A stretch of DNA of 64,000 nucleotides from Malassezia japonica (Eukaryota > Basidiomycota > Malasseziomycetes > Malasseziales > Malasseziaceae): contig NC_083373.1 in the NCBI RefSeq assembly GCF_029542785.1, positions 744,001 through 808,000 of the forward strand. Reading direction: 5' to 3'. The first letter of the stretch is position 1. Every line of letters begins with the position of its first letter. The position numbers and the translations under genes are program-made. The notes under the pieces are model-generated. The model searched no databases. It worked only from the letters and a program-made list of their open reading frames with translations, and had not been told where the DNA came from. Below, one piece after another: positions 1-9,034 of the stretch.

Positions 1-2773
1 GCTGTGACCGCACTTGCTCGAGCGCCTTGAGGAACTCGTGGTCGTCGGCAATGCGCAGCGTCGGCTGGCTCTTGTTCCGCTTCGAGCGGTACATGGGCGG
101 CTCGGCCCCGGACGGCGTCCGCGGCGCTTCGGCGCGCGCCACGGCACGTAGGTCGACCGCGCTCTTGTGCGACAAGAGCGGCGGCGCGTCGTCGCCCCGC
201 CGCCCCCTGCGCAGGGGATTTGGCGGCGGCGGCGGCGGCGGCACCGGCGGCACGTTTTCATCGGTATCCTCGCTCGGCGCCGAGACGGAGCGCGATCGCT
301 CACGGAAGTGCTCGAGCGATCGCGGCGCATCGCCGTGTGCCGAGGCGCTGCGCGGCTCCTCGTCGTCGGGCGACGCAATATCCGCGCGCGACTTGCGCAC
401 CTTGCGCTGTGCCTGCTGCGCCATGACATTCAGGAGACTCGACGACTTGGACGGGCGCAGCATCGCCTTGGGCACCATCGGCCCCAGATCGTCGCTCTCG
501 TCGAGCTCTGTCGAGGGACGCAGCGGCGACGCCGACTGCGGCGTGGTACTCGGCACATGCAGCCCCTCTTCCTCGGGCCGGCGGCGCATTGGCGTCGTCG
601 CGCCCGAGTCGGGCAGCACGGGATCTGCGCTCGAGTTGCTACGCCCTTCGACGCGGTTCAGCAGCCGCTGCTTGCCGAGCGCCCAGGCGCCGCTGAGGCC
701 CATATGACTCGAGCCGGACTCGTTCGAGTTCGCCGTGTCCGGCCGCTCGTGCGTTTCCTGGAGCGGCGAAGATTTGAGCGGCGCCGCAATGGCCGGATGG
801 AGCGTCTTGACGTTCAGCGGCTCAAGCACGCGGTTGACCGAGGGGCGGCGCTGCATGCGGGGACGCACATACGGCGCGACCGACTCGTGCCAGTCGCCCT
901 CTTCTTCCTCCACCGGATGCCAGTGCTCATCAGAGCCAGGGGTCGTCGGCGCGACGTCGCGGCGGCTCGTCGATACTTGCGAGTATTGCGACGCTGGGCT
1001 GCCCGGCGCCTCCTTCTCTTCGGCCTCGTCCAAAGCGAGGCCTTCGAGCAGGCCGCGGGTGCCTGTGAGCTCCACCGGCGCATGCAGAGGCGTCGTCGGC
1101 GTCTCGCCCCATGGGCTAATCGGGAACGAAGCGTCCCACGGCGCAGCACCCGCCTCTGGCGGCGGCCGCTCGTCGCTGCTTCCCGACAGGGGCGCAGCGA
1201 GCATCTGCTCGATCTGCGCGGCGACGTCCTCGGCATGGACCTCTTGCGTGGGCTCCAGTGAGTGTGTAGATTTTGCGCCGCTGCTGCCACTGCGTGCGAC
1301 GGTCGCTTGCGGCTCGTCTTCGGCCTCGACGTCGGAGCGGATCTCCTGTGCAGTGGCCTGCGAAGTGTTGGACAGTGAAGCAAACGTGTCGCCCGATGCA
1401 GTGGAGCGTGCCGAGGCCTTTTCGGGGCTCAGTGGGAGGCGCTGTTCGATCGACGGCGCGCGCTCGATGCCCGGCGCGCGCTCGGCGCCTGGCACACGCT
1501 CGGCGCCTGGCTCCTGCTCGAGCGACGCACGCGACTCGTCGGCCGCTTCGCGCTCCTGCTCCTCGCTCATGCGCGACCCGGCATCCAAGACAGTGGGCGC
1601 CGGCGTTGCTGCCGAGGTATCTGCGCCCATAGGCACGCCTTCGAGGATGCGCGGCTCGGTCGGTGGGCGCGCTGCACGCGCCGCACTCTCCTGCTTGCGC
1701 CCCTTTTTCGAGGACTTTTGCTCTTTTCCTTTGGAGATGTGCAGCAACCGCTGGAGGTGATCGACGCTCTTGCTGCGCGCACGGAGGAACATGGCGCGCT
1801 TCGTGTCATTCTCTTGGGGAATCGGCGGCGGCGGGGGAATCGGCGGAGGCGGCGGCGGCGGCGGCGGCGGCGCACTCGGCTCTTCGGCCACGTCGCCGAG
1901 CGCCGCGTCGCTGCGGCCGAGCAGTGAGCCGGTGCGCGATGGCCCGCCTGATGCGACGCTCGAGCCGAACGAGCGGCGCGAGCCTGCGGAATCGGTGCGC
2001 TGCAAGGACGTCTCTGCCTCGGCGCTTTCGAGGCTTGCGGCGCTCGGCCCCGGGCTGTTTGGCGCTGTAGACGTCGCTGAGGCGAGCAGCATGCTCGGCG
2101 GCGGTGGTGCCCCCGGGCGCGGCGCCGACACGTTGCGCGTCGCCCGCTCGGCGCGCCGCGAATGGGTCTGGTATCCCGCCTCTTCCTCCTGGGCGTCGTC
2201 GCCACTAAACTTGGCGCGCCAGAACGCGGTGCCCGAGCGCTTGTAGCGCGGTGCCTCTTCGTCCTCTGCCCCATCGCCTGACCCGTCCGAGGCGTTCCGC
2301 CGGAAGGTCGAGTAAAAGTGGCGGGCATGCCGCATGGCCGTCTTGAGGCCCGGCCCAGCACTGGGCCCTGCGTCGGGGTCCGGCGAAGCATCCATGCTCG
2401 TCCGTGTACTTGAACTCGTCTGCGAGCGGGGCGTCATCGGGTGTAGCGGTGTTAAGTGCAGCGCATTCGACGATGCACCCTGCCCCCCCTCTGAGCTCCC
2501 CGGCCTCGACGAGGAAGAGGAGGCGTAGGACACCGACGCGTCGAATGGGTTTTCTGCGAGCTTCGCGTCGTGCGCCTCGTCTGGATTTAGCGGTAGCGGC
2601 GCATTGATACGCTCATATGTAATGCGGTCCGCCGACGTGTCGCCTTCCTGGCTCCGCACCGGCGCCGTCCCGGCGGGCGACGTGACAATGGGCGGCCGCG
2701 CGCCTTCTTGGCCTTCCTGGCCTCGCGGCGCGCCCGGCGTGGAAAGATTCCAGTAGCCGAACCGCGCCGACAT
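1..2773 (-). CDS. Long disordered protein, N-terminal part only (cut by window edge)
   Basis: An uninterrupted reading frame starts at ATG 2773 and runs to base 1 without a stop, giving at least 924 residues; the C-terminus lies outside the window. The protein is rich in Ser, Pro, Ala, Glu and Arg and looks largely disordered. A pure proline run, broken by a few isoleucines, is encoded around 1820-1872 and a second proline run around 220-242. No folded domain is recognisable in the visible part, so the function is unknown; proline runs suggest SH3 or profilin-type partners, but that is inference. It is divergent from the Rid-family gene, with 137 bp between the two start codons. The opposite strand also carries open frames here, which I treat as shadows caused by GC-rich codon use. 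Confidence 0.75.
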   Translation of the reverse strand, partial: MSARFGYWNLSTPGAPRGQEGQEGARPPIVTSPAGTAPVRSQEGDTSADRITYERINAPLPLNPDEAHDAKLAENPFDASVSYASSSSSRPGSSEGGQGASSNALHLTPLHPMTPRSQTSSSTRTSMDASPDPDAGPSAGPGLKTAMRHARHFYSTFRRNASDGSGDGAEDEEAPRYKRSGTAFWRAKFSGDDAQEEEAGYQTHSRRAERATRNVSAPRPGAPPPPSMLLASATSTAPNSPGPSAASLESAEAETSLQRTDSAGSRRSFGSSVASGGPSRTGSLLGRSDAALGDVAEEPSAPPPPPPPPPPIPPPPPIPQENDTKRAMFLRARSKSVDHLQRLLHISKGKEQKSSKKGRKQESAARAARPPTEPRILEGVPMGADTSAATPAPTVLDAGSRMSEEQEREAADESRASLEQEPGAERVPGAERAPGIERAPSIEQRLPLSPEKASARSTASGDTFASLSNTSQATAQEIRSDVEAEDEPQATVARSGSSGAKSTHSLEPTQEVHAEDVAAQIEQMLAAPLSGSSDERPPPEAGAAPWDASFPISPWGETPTTPLHAPVELTGTRGLLEGLALDEAEEKEAPGSPASQYSQVSTSRRDVAPTTPGSDEHWHPVEEEEGDWHESVAPYVRPRMQRRPSVNRVLEPLNVKTLHPAIAAPLKSSPLQETHERPDTANSNESGSSHMGLSGAWALGKQRLLNRVEGRSNSSADPVLPDSGATTPMRRRPEEEGLHVPSTTPQSASPLRPSTELDESDDLGPMVPKAMLRPSKSSSLLNVMAQQAQRKVRKSRADIASPDDEEPRSASAHGDAPRSLEHFRERSRSVSAPSEDTDENVPPVPPPPPPPNPLRRGRRGDDAPPLLSHKSAVDLRAVARAEAPRTPSGAEPPMYRSKRNKSQPTLRIADDHEFLKALEQVRSQ

Positions 2774-2910
2774 CGCTAGTATTCGTCGAGCTCCGCAGAG
2801 ACGTGCGCACCACTTCTTGCGTGCAGCCCGTCGCGCGAGGAGCGCGCTGCGTGACGTTCTAACCGGCCGTCCCCCGATCTGCGCCAGGGCGCCGCCCGTC
2901 TCTCGGCCGA

Positions 2911-3460
2911 ATGAGTAAGCAGGCACGGCCGCGGGGGATGCGGAGGTATCGTCCGCTTCCCATGTACGTAGCGAGTGTGCGCACGGCGCTGCGCACGGTG
3001 CCGCTTCGAGCAGTGCGTATTAACCACGCAGCAATTCGAAGTATGAGTTCCGCTCCCTACCGCACTGTTGCCACCCCCAACGCCCCCGGCGCGATCGGCC
3101 CCTACTCGCAGGGCGTCGTGCACAACGGCACGGCCTACCTTTCGGGCTGCATCCCGCTGGACCCCAAGACGATGCAGATCGTCGAGGGCGGCGTGGAGGC
3201 GCAGGCCGAGCAGGTGCTCAAGAACCTCATGGCCGTGCTCGAGGCCGCGGGCTCGGACAAGAGCCATGTGCTCAAGGTCACCGTCTTTATGAAGGACATG
3301 AATGACTTTGCCAAGGTCAACGTGCGTTGCTCGGCTAATCCAGACTATCTACGAAAAGGCATTTGCTCCGTACAAGCCCGCACGCTCGGCTGTCGAGGTC
3401 GCGCGCCTGCCGAAGGACGTGCTCGTCGAGATCGAGTGCATCGCCGCCGAGAAGAAGTGA
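2911..3460 (+). CDS. MMF1: Rid/YjgF family 2-iminoacid deaminase, probably mitochondrial
   Basis: Two exons, 2911-3321 and 3344-3460, encode 175 residues; the intron is 22 nt (3322-3343, branch CTAAT). The family hydrolyses reactive enamine/imine intermediates from PLP enzymes such as threonine dehydratase. The Rid signature is clear: a GAIGPYSQ segment near residue 60, a central SGCIPLDP, and a C-terminal segment in exon 2 with the conserved Arg and the 'VEIECIAA' ending. About 45 Arg-rich residues precede the core (in-frame Met at codons 1, 10, 18 and 45), which suggests a mitochondrial presequence as in yeast Mmf1; initiation at codon 45 would give a cytosolic Hmf1-like form. Without removing the intron the conserved C-terminus is lost. 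It converges on USE1 with 21 bp between stops. Confidence 0.9.
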
Positions 3461-3481
3461 CTCAGTCCGGCCCGTATGTAG

Positions 3482-4335
3482 CTAGGTCAACCGGATCACT
3501 ATATACATCACCACCCAGCTCACAAACACCATCGCCATGGACAGGATGGTGAACCAGCCCATGCTCCGCGCTTTCTTGGAAAAGACGCCGAGCTGGCCGC
3601 GTGTACGCGTCATGAGCGACAGATTCTGGTCCAAGCGCGAGCCGGCCTGCTCGACCAGCACGCGATCACGCTCCAGGGCATCGCCAAACGCGGCTGTGTT
3701 GCGCTTCAGGACGCCGGCCATGCGCAGCAGCTCGGACGAGAGCGCATCGTGCACTTGCGCGTCGGACTGTAGCGTAGGCTCCGCCGCCTTTTCCGACGGC
3801 GCAGCGGGCGACACGGGCGACGGGGTGGGGGGGGCGGCAGACGGGGCTCTCGCGCCGTACTCTTCTTTGAGCGCCGCATCGCTCGGCGCATCGGCCGCCG
3901 GCGCATCGTCGTCCGTGCTCTGGTCTTTGCTCCGTGCCTCTAGTCCCGCATACAGGTAGTCGTCCCAGTATTCGTCCATGCCCCGTGCACGTTTCGAGCG
4001 CGGCATGGTCTGTGTGAGCTGTGCGACGTACCCCTGCGAGACTCTCGACCGCATCACACACACCTGCAAGCCGCCGAGCATCCTCCCTGCATAAGCCATG
4101 GCACGTACCCGCTTCCCTGCTCGCGCGCGATGCGCTCCGCACGCCGTGCGGCCGCGAGCAGCTCCTTGACGCGCCAGCGGGCGGCGTCCGTGCGATTCGC
4201 GACGTTCGCACTCTTATGCTCCTCCTCCCGCGCCATGCGCTCCAGCGCCTCGACATACTCGCTCAGATCGCCCGGCGCACCCTCGCTAGCCCTGCGCGGC
4301 GCGCCGTAGAATGGCTCGCGCGCCAAGGCGGCCAT
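3482..4335 (-). CDS. USE1: Use1-type SNARE of the ER
   Basis: Three exons (4109-4335, 4032-4086, 3482-4009) separated by two 22-nt introns (4087-4108 and 4010-4031) give 269 residues. Use1 is a Q-SNARE for Golgi-to-ER retrograde fusion. Visible features are an N-terminal helical region, a middle acidic/Pro-rich stretch, a SNARE-like heptad helix around residues 185-240, and one C-terminal membrane segment ending 'MYIVIRLT'. The short second exon (55 nt) restores a continuous helical region. The start at 4335 is chosen because it lies 42 bp from the HTS1 long-form ATG and opens directly into the conserved N-terminal helix. Both introns begin GTACGT. Confidence 0.85.
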
Positions 4336-4377
4336 CGTCGGGGTGAATGTTTACGTAATTTCAGGTTCCTTCTGTCG

Positions 4378-6099
4378 ATGGCCCTTCGCTTGGTGCGTCC
4401 TTTTGTACGAGCATCGACCGGAAGAGGACTTTCCCTACGGACCATGTCACAGACCAGTGCGAGTGCAGACGCAATTGCGGCGTGCCGCACGCAGCTCGAG
4501 TCGCAGCTCGAGAAGCTGCGTGCGATGAACAGCGAGCAGGCCGCCGCCTCGGCGGTGCGCCCCGAAGTGGCCCTGCTCCAGAGTCTCACGGACCAGCTGG
4601 CGGAGCTGAGCGTCGAGCGCAGCAAGAAGAACGCGTCCAAGTTCACGCTCAAGACCCCGAAAGGCACGCGCGACTGGGACCCCTTGTCGATGGCGCTGCG
4701 CAAGCACGTCTTTACCACCATTGAGCGCATCTTTGCGACGCACGGCGCCGTGACCATCGACACGCCCGTGTTTGAGCTGAAAGAGATCCTCTCGGGCAAG
4801 TACGGCGAGGACAGCAAGCTGATCTACGACCTGCAGGACCAGGGCGGCGAGCTGTGCTCGCTGCGCTACGACCTCACGGTGCCCTTTGCGCGCTTCGTCG
4901 CGATGAACCCCACCGAGTACGGCAGCATCAAGCGCTACCACATCGCTAAGGTGTACCGCCGCGACCAGCCGGCCATGTCCAAGGGGCGCTTCCGCGAGTT
5001 CTACCAGTGCGATCTAGACATTGCCGGCACGTACGACGCAATGGTGCCGGACGCCGAGTGCCTGTGCGTCGTCACCGAGGCGCTGGACGCGCTCGGCATC
5101 GAGGGCTTTACGATCAAGGTGAACCACCGCAAACTCCTCGACGCCATCTTTGCGATCTGCGGCGTGCCCGAGGACAAGATCCGGTCCATCTCGAGCGCCG
5201 TCGACAAGCTCGACAAGAGCCCATGGAGCGAGGTGCGCCGCGAGATGGTCGAGGACAAGAACCTCGCTGAAACGTCGGCGGACCAGATCGGCGAGTACGT
5301 CCAACTGCACGGCGGCCGCGACCTGCTCGCCAAGCTCCAGCAGGACGCCAAGCTCACGCAAAACCCACGCGCTGTCGAGGGCCTCCAGGACATGGAGCTC
5401 CTCTTCCAGTACCTCGACGTATACAAGGTAATGGACCGCATCTCGTTCGACCTGTCGCTTGCGCGCGGCCTTGACTACTACACCGGTCTCATCTACGAGG
5501 TGGTGACTGCCGCGAGCGCCCCGCCGGGCTTCAAGGAGGGCGAGGCCCCGGTCAAGTCCAAGAAGAAGAAGGACGACGACGAGATCGACGAGAGCACCGT
5601 GGGCGTCGGCTCGATCGCCGCGGGCGGCCGCTACGACAACCTCGTCGGGATGTTTAGCAACTCCAAGAAGCCGGACGCGGTGCCGTGTGTGGGTATCTCG
5701 ATCGGTGTCGAGCGTGTCTTTTCCATCCTGATGCAGCGCATCAAGGAGGCGCAGGCCAAGGGCGAGCGCACCGCGGTGCGCCAAAAGGAGGTCGAAGTAT
5801 TTGTCATGAGCATGGGCGACGGCCTCCTTCTCGAGCGCATGCAGGTGTGCAAGATGCTGTGGGACAATGGTATCAAGGCCGAGTTCCTCTACAAGAAAAA
5901 GCCCAAGCTCCAGGCGCAGTTTGCCGTCGTCGACAAGGAGCAGGTGCCGTTTGCGGTGCTCCTCGCGCCGGGCGAGTGGGGCGAGGGCAAGGTGCGCGTC
6001 AAGCAGCAGCTCGGCAAGGAAGAGGGCGGTAACGACAAGGGCGAAGAAGTGCCGCTCGCCGACCTCTGCCGCTACCTGAAGGAGAAGCGGGATGCGTAG
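4378..6099 (+). CDS. HTS1: Histidyl-tRNA synthetase, likely dual cytosolic/mitochondrial
   Basis: Class II aminoacyl-tRNA synthetase that charges tRNA-His. The ATG at 4378 gives 573 residues, with an Arg-rich start resembling a mitochondrial presequence; the in-frame ATG at 4444 (MSQTSAS) gives a 551-residue cytosolic form. Motifs seen: the 'TPKGTRDW' entry to the catalytic core, motif 2 around '[15 protein letters not shown]', the HisA box '[10 protein letters not shown]', motif 3 'GISIGVERV', then the anticodon-binding domain. An acidic/Lys insert interrupts the core just after the HisA box. The open frame extends upstream to 4021 but would overlap USE1 exons, so that start is rejected. The stop is one base from the stop of the convergent serine O-acyltransferase. 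Confidence 0.96.
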   Translation: MALRLVRPFVRASTGRGLSLRTMSQTSASADAIAACRTQLESQLEKLRAMNSEQAAASAVRPEVALLQSLTDQLAELSVERSKKNASKFTLKTPKGTRDWDPLSMALRKHVFTTIERIFATHGAVTIDTPVFELKEILSGKYGEDSKLIYDLQDQGGELCSLRYDLTVPFARFVAMNPTEYGSIKRYHIAKVYRRDQPAMSKGRFREFYQCDLDIAGTYDAMVPDAECLCVVTEALDALGIEGFTIKVNHRKLLDAIFAICGVPEDKIRSISSAVDKLDKSPWSEVRREMVEDKNLAETSADQIGEYVQLHGGRDLLAKLQQDAKLTQNPRAVEGLQDMELLFQYLDVYKVMDRISFDLSLARGLDYYTGLIYEVVTAASAPPGFKEGEAPVKSKKKKDDDEIDESTVGVGSIAAGGRYDNLVGMFSNSKKPDAVPCVGISIGVERVFSILMQRIKEAQAKGERTAVRQKEVEVFVMSMGDGLLLERMQVCKMLWDNGIKAEFLYKKKPKLQAQFAVVDKEQVPFAVLLAPGEWGEGKVRVKQQLGKEEGGNDKGEEVPLADLCRYLKEKRDA

Positions 6100-6100
6100 C

Positions 6101-7636
6101 TTAGTAGAGGAAGCCTTTAATCGCTCCACCGACGTTTGCGACATCGATCAGGAAGCTGTCGTGGCCATGGGGGGCATCCATCTCATAGTACATCACCGAC
6201 TGGTTGCCGTTCATGCGGATGCACTCGGCCAACTCGCGCTGCTGCTCCACGGGGAAGAGGATGTCGCTCTGGACACCAATAATCAGCACGGGCACATTGC
6301 GCAGCCGGCTCAGACCGCGCGCGAGCGCGGGGACATAGCGGTGCGCACCGGGGTTCGAGATCGTGGAAATGTGCTTGCCAGACCGGCGCCGGGGCTCGAT
6401 ATTGTGCTGCACCTCTTCCGCAATGTCCTCAGGGCTGATGGGCAGCGAGCCGTCCTCGCCATGCGCCAGTAGGCGCGTCTCGGCCAGCTCGGCCAGCGCA
6501 TCGTCCGACATGTCAAACAGATCCATGCTCTTGGAAATGTAGATGAGCGAGTTCGCGTCGTATTTCAAGCAGAACTGCTCGCCTTGGTGGTCTAAGTAGG
6601 TCTCGACCAAAAAGTCGGGGCACAGCGCAGGAATACGCGCCTCGGACACGGTCGAGTCGCGGTTCAGCGTGCGCCGCATACGCCCAAAGCGCTGCTCCCA
6701 CTCGGGGCCAGAGCGGTAGGTGATCGTGGAAATTTGCCGCGCAAGCTTCATGCCCGTGTGCGGGGGGGCCTGGTCCGGGCCATAGTAAAAGCCGCGGTTC
6801 CAGTTGGGGTCAGCCATCAGCACACTCCGCTGCGAAAAGCGCAGCGCAATACCGGACGGCGCACACCGCGCAGTGCCGCTAATACTCGCCATGCGCAGCA
6901 CACGGTTGGGGAAGAGGTGCGCGGCCGCAATGCTCTGCATGCCGCCCATACTCGAGCCGATGCTCGCATAGAGCGTGTCGATGCCGAGGTGGTCCAGCAG
7001 CAGGAACTGCGCACGCACCATGTCAAAGATGCTCAAAATGGGGAAGCGCGTCGCATATGGCTCGCCATTGGGGTCCAATGGGTACGGACTCGACGGGCCC
7101 GTGCTGCCGTAGCACGAGCCAAGCACATTCGTACAGATCACAAAGAAGCGATTCGTATCCAGGGCCTTGCCGGGGCCAATAAAGTCCTCCCACCAGCCCT
7201 TGGCAGGGTTCTTCGGCGTACTCGCCGCATGCGAGCTCGCCGACAGGCCAGTGTGCACAAGGATCACATTGTCGCGGGCTTCGTTCAGCGTACCCCACGT
7301 TTCGTACGCAATCTGGAACGAGGGCAGCGTTCCGCCATAGTCGAGCGCAAACGGCGCATCGTGCTTATACAATTCGTAGCCAGACACCACTTTTTGGTAC
7401 GCAGGCTCGGGGCCAAAGCCGCTCGGCTGCGCCGACTCGCTCTCGGCGAGCTCGACACCTTTCATGCGCGCAGCCAGCAGCTGGCGCTCGCGGAGCTCGT
7501 GCTGGTCTACACAGGGCAGCGGCATCGCATCGAGTGGGCCAGTCGCGAGGCGTCGCGCGGACATCGCAGGAATACGCACCGCATGAGTCGCCCGGAGCAC
7601 GGCCTGTGGCCCACGTCCCCGCACAATTCGCAGCAT
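6101..7636 (-). CDS. Serine O-acyltransferase (CysA/Cys2-like, MetX fold), mitochondrial
   Basis: An alpha/beta-hydrolase acyltransferase of the MetX family, 511 residues from ATG 7636. The nucleophile sits in GSSMGG (Ser about 229); a 'QSDILFP' segment supplies the Asp and 'PHGHDSF' the His. The whole chain, including an N-terminal 'PLPCVD' segment and a variable insert before the last third, fits fungal CysA/Cys2 enzymes, which activate serine for cysteine synthesis, better than homoserine acetyltransferase Met2. This is family recall, not a search. The first 40 residues are Arg/Ala-rich and look like a mitochondrial presequence. The frame extends to 7687 only through a GTG. It is divergent from the fRMsr gene, with a CACGTG site between them. 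Confidence 0.82.
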   Translation of the reverse strand: MLRIVRGRGPQAVLRATHAVRIPAMSARRLATGPLDAMPLPCVDQHELRERQLLAARMKGVELAESESAQPSGFGPEPAYQKVVSGYELYKHDAPFALDYGGTLPSFQIAYETWGTLNEARDNVILVHTGLSASSHAASTPKNPAKGWWEDFIGPGKALDTNRFFVICTNVLGSCYGSTGPSSPYPLDPNGEPYATRFPILSIFDMVRAQFLLLDHLGIDTLYASIGSSMGGMQSIAAAHLFPNRVLRMASISGTARCAPSGIALRFSQRSVLMADPNWNRGFYYGPDQAPPHTGMKLARQISTITYRSGPEWEQRFGRMRRTLNRDSTVSEARIPALCPDFLVETYLDHQGEQFCLKYDANSLIYISKSMDLFDMSDDALAELAETRLLAHGEDGSLPISPEDIAEEVQHNIEPRRRSGKHISTISNPGAHRYVPALARGLSRLRNVPVLIIGVQSDILFPVEQQRELAECIRMNGNQSVMYYEMDAPHGHDSFLIDVANVGGAIKGFLY

Positions 7637-7723
7637 GCCGAGCAGTGGCAACACAGCGAGCGATCCTTCTTCCCCGCTGCCCTCCACACCGCTTGCGCCA
7701 TTGGCCGGCGGAAGGCGTGATCA

Positions 7724-7729
7724 CACGTG
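7724..7729. promoter_or_regulatory. CACGTG element in a shared sulfur-gene promoter
   Basis: CACGTG lies inside an inverted repeat (ATCAC-AC-GTGAT) midway in the 131 bp between the start codons of the serine O-acyltransferase and the free-methionine sulfoxide reductase. Cbf1-type bHLH factors bind RTCACRTG at sulfur genes in yeast. The site is seen; the factor is inferred. Confidence 0.45.
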
Positions 7730-7767
7730 ATGTATGTACCGCGGCGCACGGAGCGCCGAGAGCGACC

Positions 7768-8484
7768 ATGGTGCAGTAGGTAGTATGAACTAACGCAGCG
7801 CGGACGCAGCAGGGCTGCCCAGTGACGTGACGAGCAAGAGCGCATTTTACACGCACCTCGAGGAGCAGCTCACGGCGCTCCTCGACGGCCAGCGCAACTG
7901 GGTCACGAACCTCGCAAACGCGAGCTCTGTAATCTACTTTTCTATGAACAAGTTTCCAGAGTGGAAGGAGAAGCGTGTGAACTGGGCCGGCTTCTACCTC
8001 CTCTCGCCCCTGTTTCCCGGTGCCGAGGTTTCTTCTGGCAAGGACCCCAAGCTCTGGCTCGGTCCCTTTTGTGGTCTCCCCGCGTGCCAAGCCATTAACT
8101 CGGTGCCTGGGCGCGGCGTGTGTGCGGATGGCAGCGCGGTGCTCCCCCCGCGCACCGTGTGTGTCCCCCGGACGGATGACTATCGTACGTGTCTCTACTG
8201 ACTCAGCCGGCCACATTGCCTGTGACTCGCTCTCCCAGTCGGAGATTGTCGTGCCGATTGTCGTGCCCCGCGCGAGCCTGTCGCAGGCCAGCCAGGAGGC
8301 CATCCGAGGCAAGGGCGAGCCGGAGCTCGTGCGTGCCTGGGGCGGTCGAGGCGACGGCGACGAGGTCATCATTGGTGTGCTCGACATTGACTGCGAGTCG
8401 CAGAATGGCTTTGATCAAGATGATGTACAAGGGCTTGAGCGCATCGTGCGCCGCATCAGTGCGGCCTGTGACTGGGCCGTCTAA
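7768..8484 (+). CDS. Free methionine-(R)-sulfoxide reductase (GAF domain)
   Basis: Three exons (7768-7775, 7799-8184, 8207-8484) with introns of 23 nt (7776-7798) and 22 nt (8185-8206) give 223 residues. The enzyme reduces free Met-R-sulfoxide using a GAF fold. The three family cysteines are present in order: in the ACQ segment, in GRGVC, and in the HIAC segment that directly follows the second intron. The 'SEIVVPIV' strand and a 'GVLDIDCE' segment are also present. The first exon is only 8 nt (ATG plus five bases); joining it yields the 'MVHAD' start. Without it the only upstream option is GTG at 7827. The protein is about 40 residues longer than typical, partly a Ser/Gly-rich insert after the first third. 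It is divergent from the serine O-acyltransferase. Confidence 0.9.
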
Positions 8485-9034
8485 ACGCTCCACTTGGGCC
8501 GGCCGGTGCGGCAGCGCACGAGCCACCGGTTGACGAGGACCGGGTGACTGCGGAGCGCCGCAGCACAAAAAGCGGTAATAGCACGTACTCCACATGTTGC
8601 CGCAGTAGCCGGTATGCGGGCAGACTTGATTCCTAAATATTCTAACCAATCATAATATTTCCCAAGGGTCTTGCGCTGCGGATTACCGCAGGGAAGGGCC
8701 GGCCGCAGCCGCTTAAATCAAATTTTTCTTCTAGAACTGCAGTTCCTATGCAGTTGTCCGGGGCTTGTCATTCAGGCACCCTGGCGCACATAGCAAGTTG
8801 GGTGGGGTAGTTTAGGATAAGAAAAAAGTCGCGCAAGCATAGTGGTGGCGGCGCCGGCTCTGAAATTTCTTTATCCGCTGCATCGTTGTTTTTTTGTGCT
8901 ATAGCGTGAATTGGTACCAGCGTCCCCTCTAGCGCCTGGTATTCAGTCCGAGAAGACCCTTACACAGCCTACAAGATTCTTGATCGAACACAACATCGGC
9001 AGCGCTAGCTGAGGCGGCTGCACAGATCCTACCC
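8485..9034. other. Intergenic region, 550 bp, upstream of the C2H2 gene
   Basis: No supportable gene or tRNA. It contains a CCAAT box (8646-8650), a poly-T run near 8888-8896 and a CCCCT (STRE-like) element near 8924. It is longer than most spacers in the window, consistent with a regulated promoter for the zinc-finger gene. Confidence 0.5.

Noticed and set aside
4021..4377. Upstream extension of the HTS1 frame
   Set aside because: It lies on USE1 exons and has no conserved residues; the ATG at 4378 gives a good targeting peptide.
5014..6144. 376-residue minus-strand open frame opposite HTS1
   Set aside because: Shadow of HTS1 with no domain, running past the convergent gene end.
6101..7636. 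Homoserine O-acetyltransferase (Met2)
   Set aside because: The fold is shared, but the N-terminal PCVD segment and the internal insert fit serine O-acyltransferases of the CysA/Cys2 type. A search and assay would confirm; Met2 is not fully excluded.
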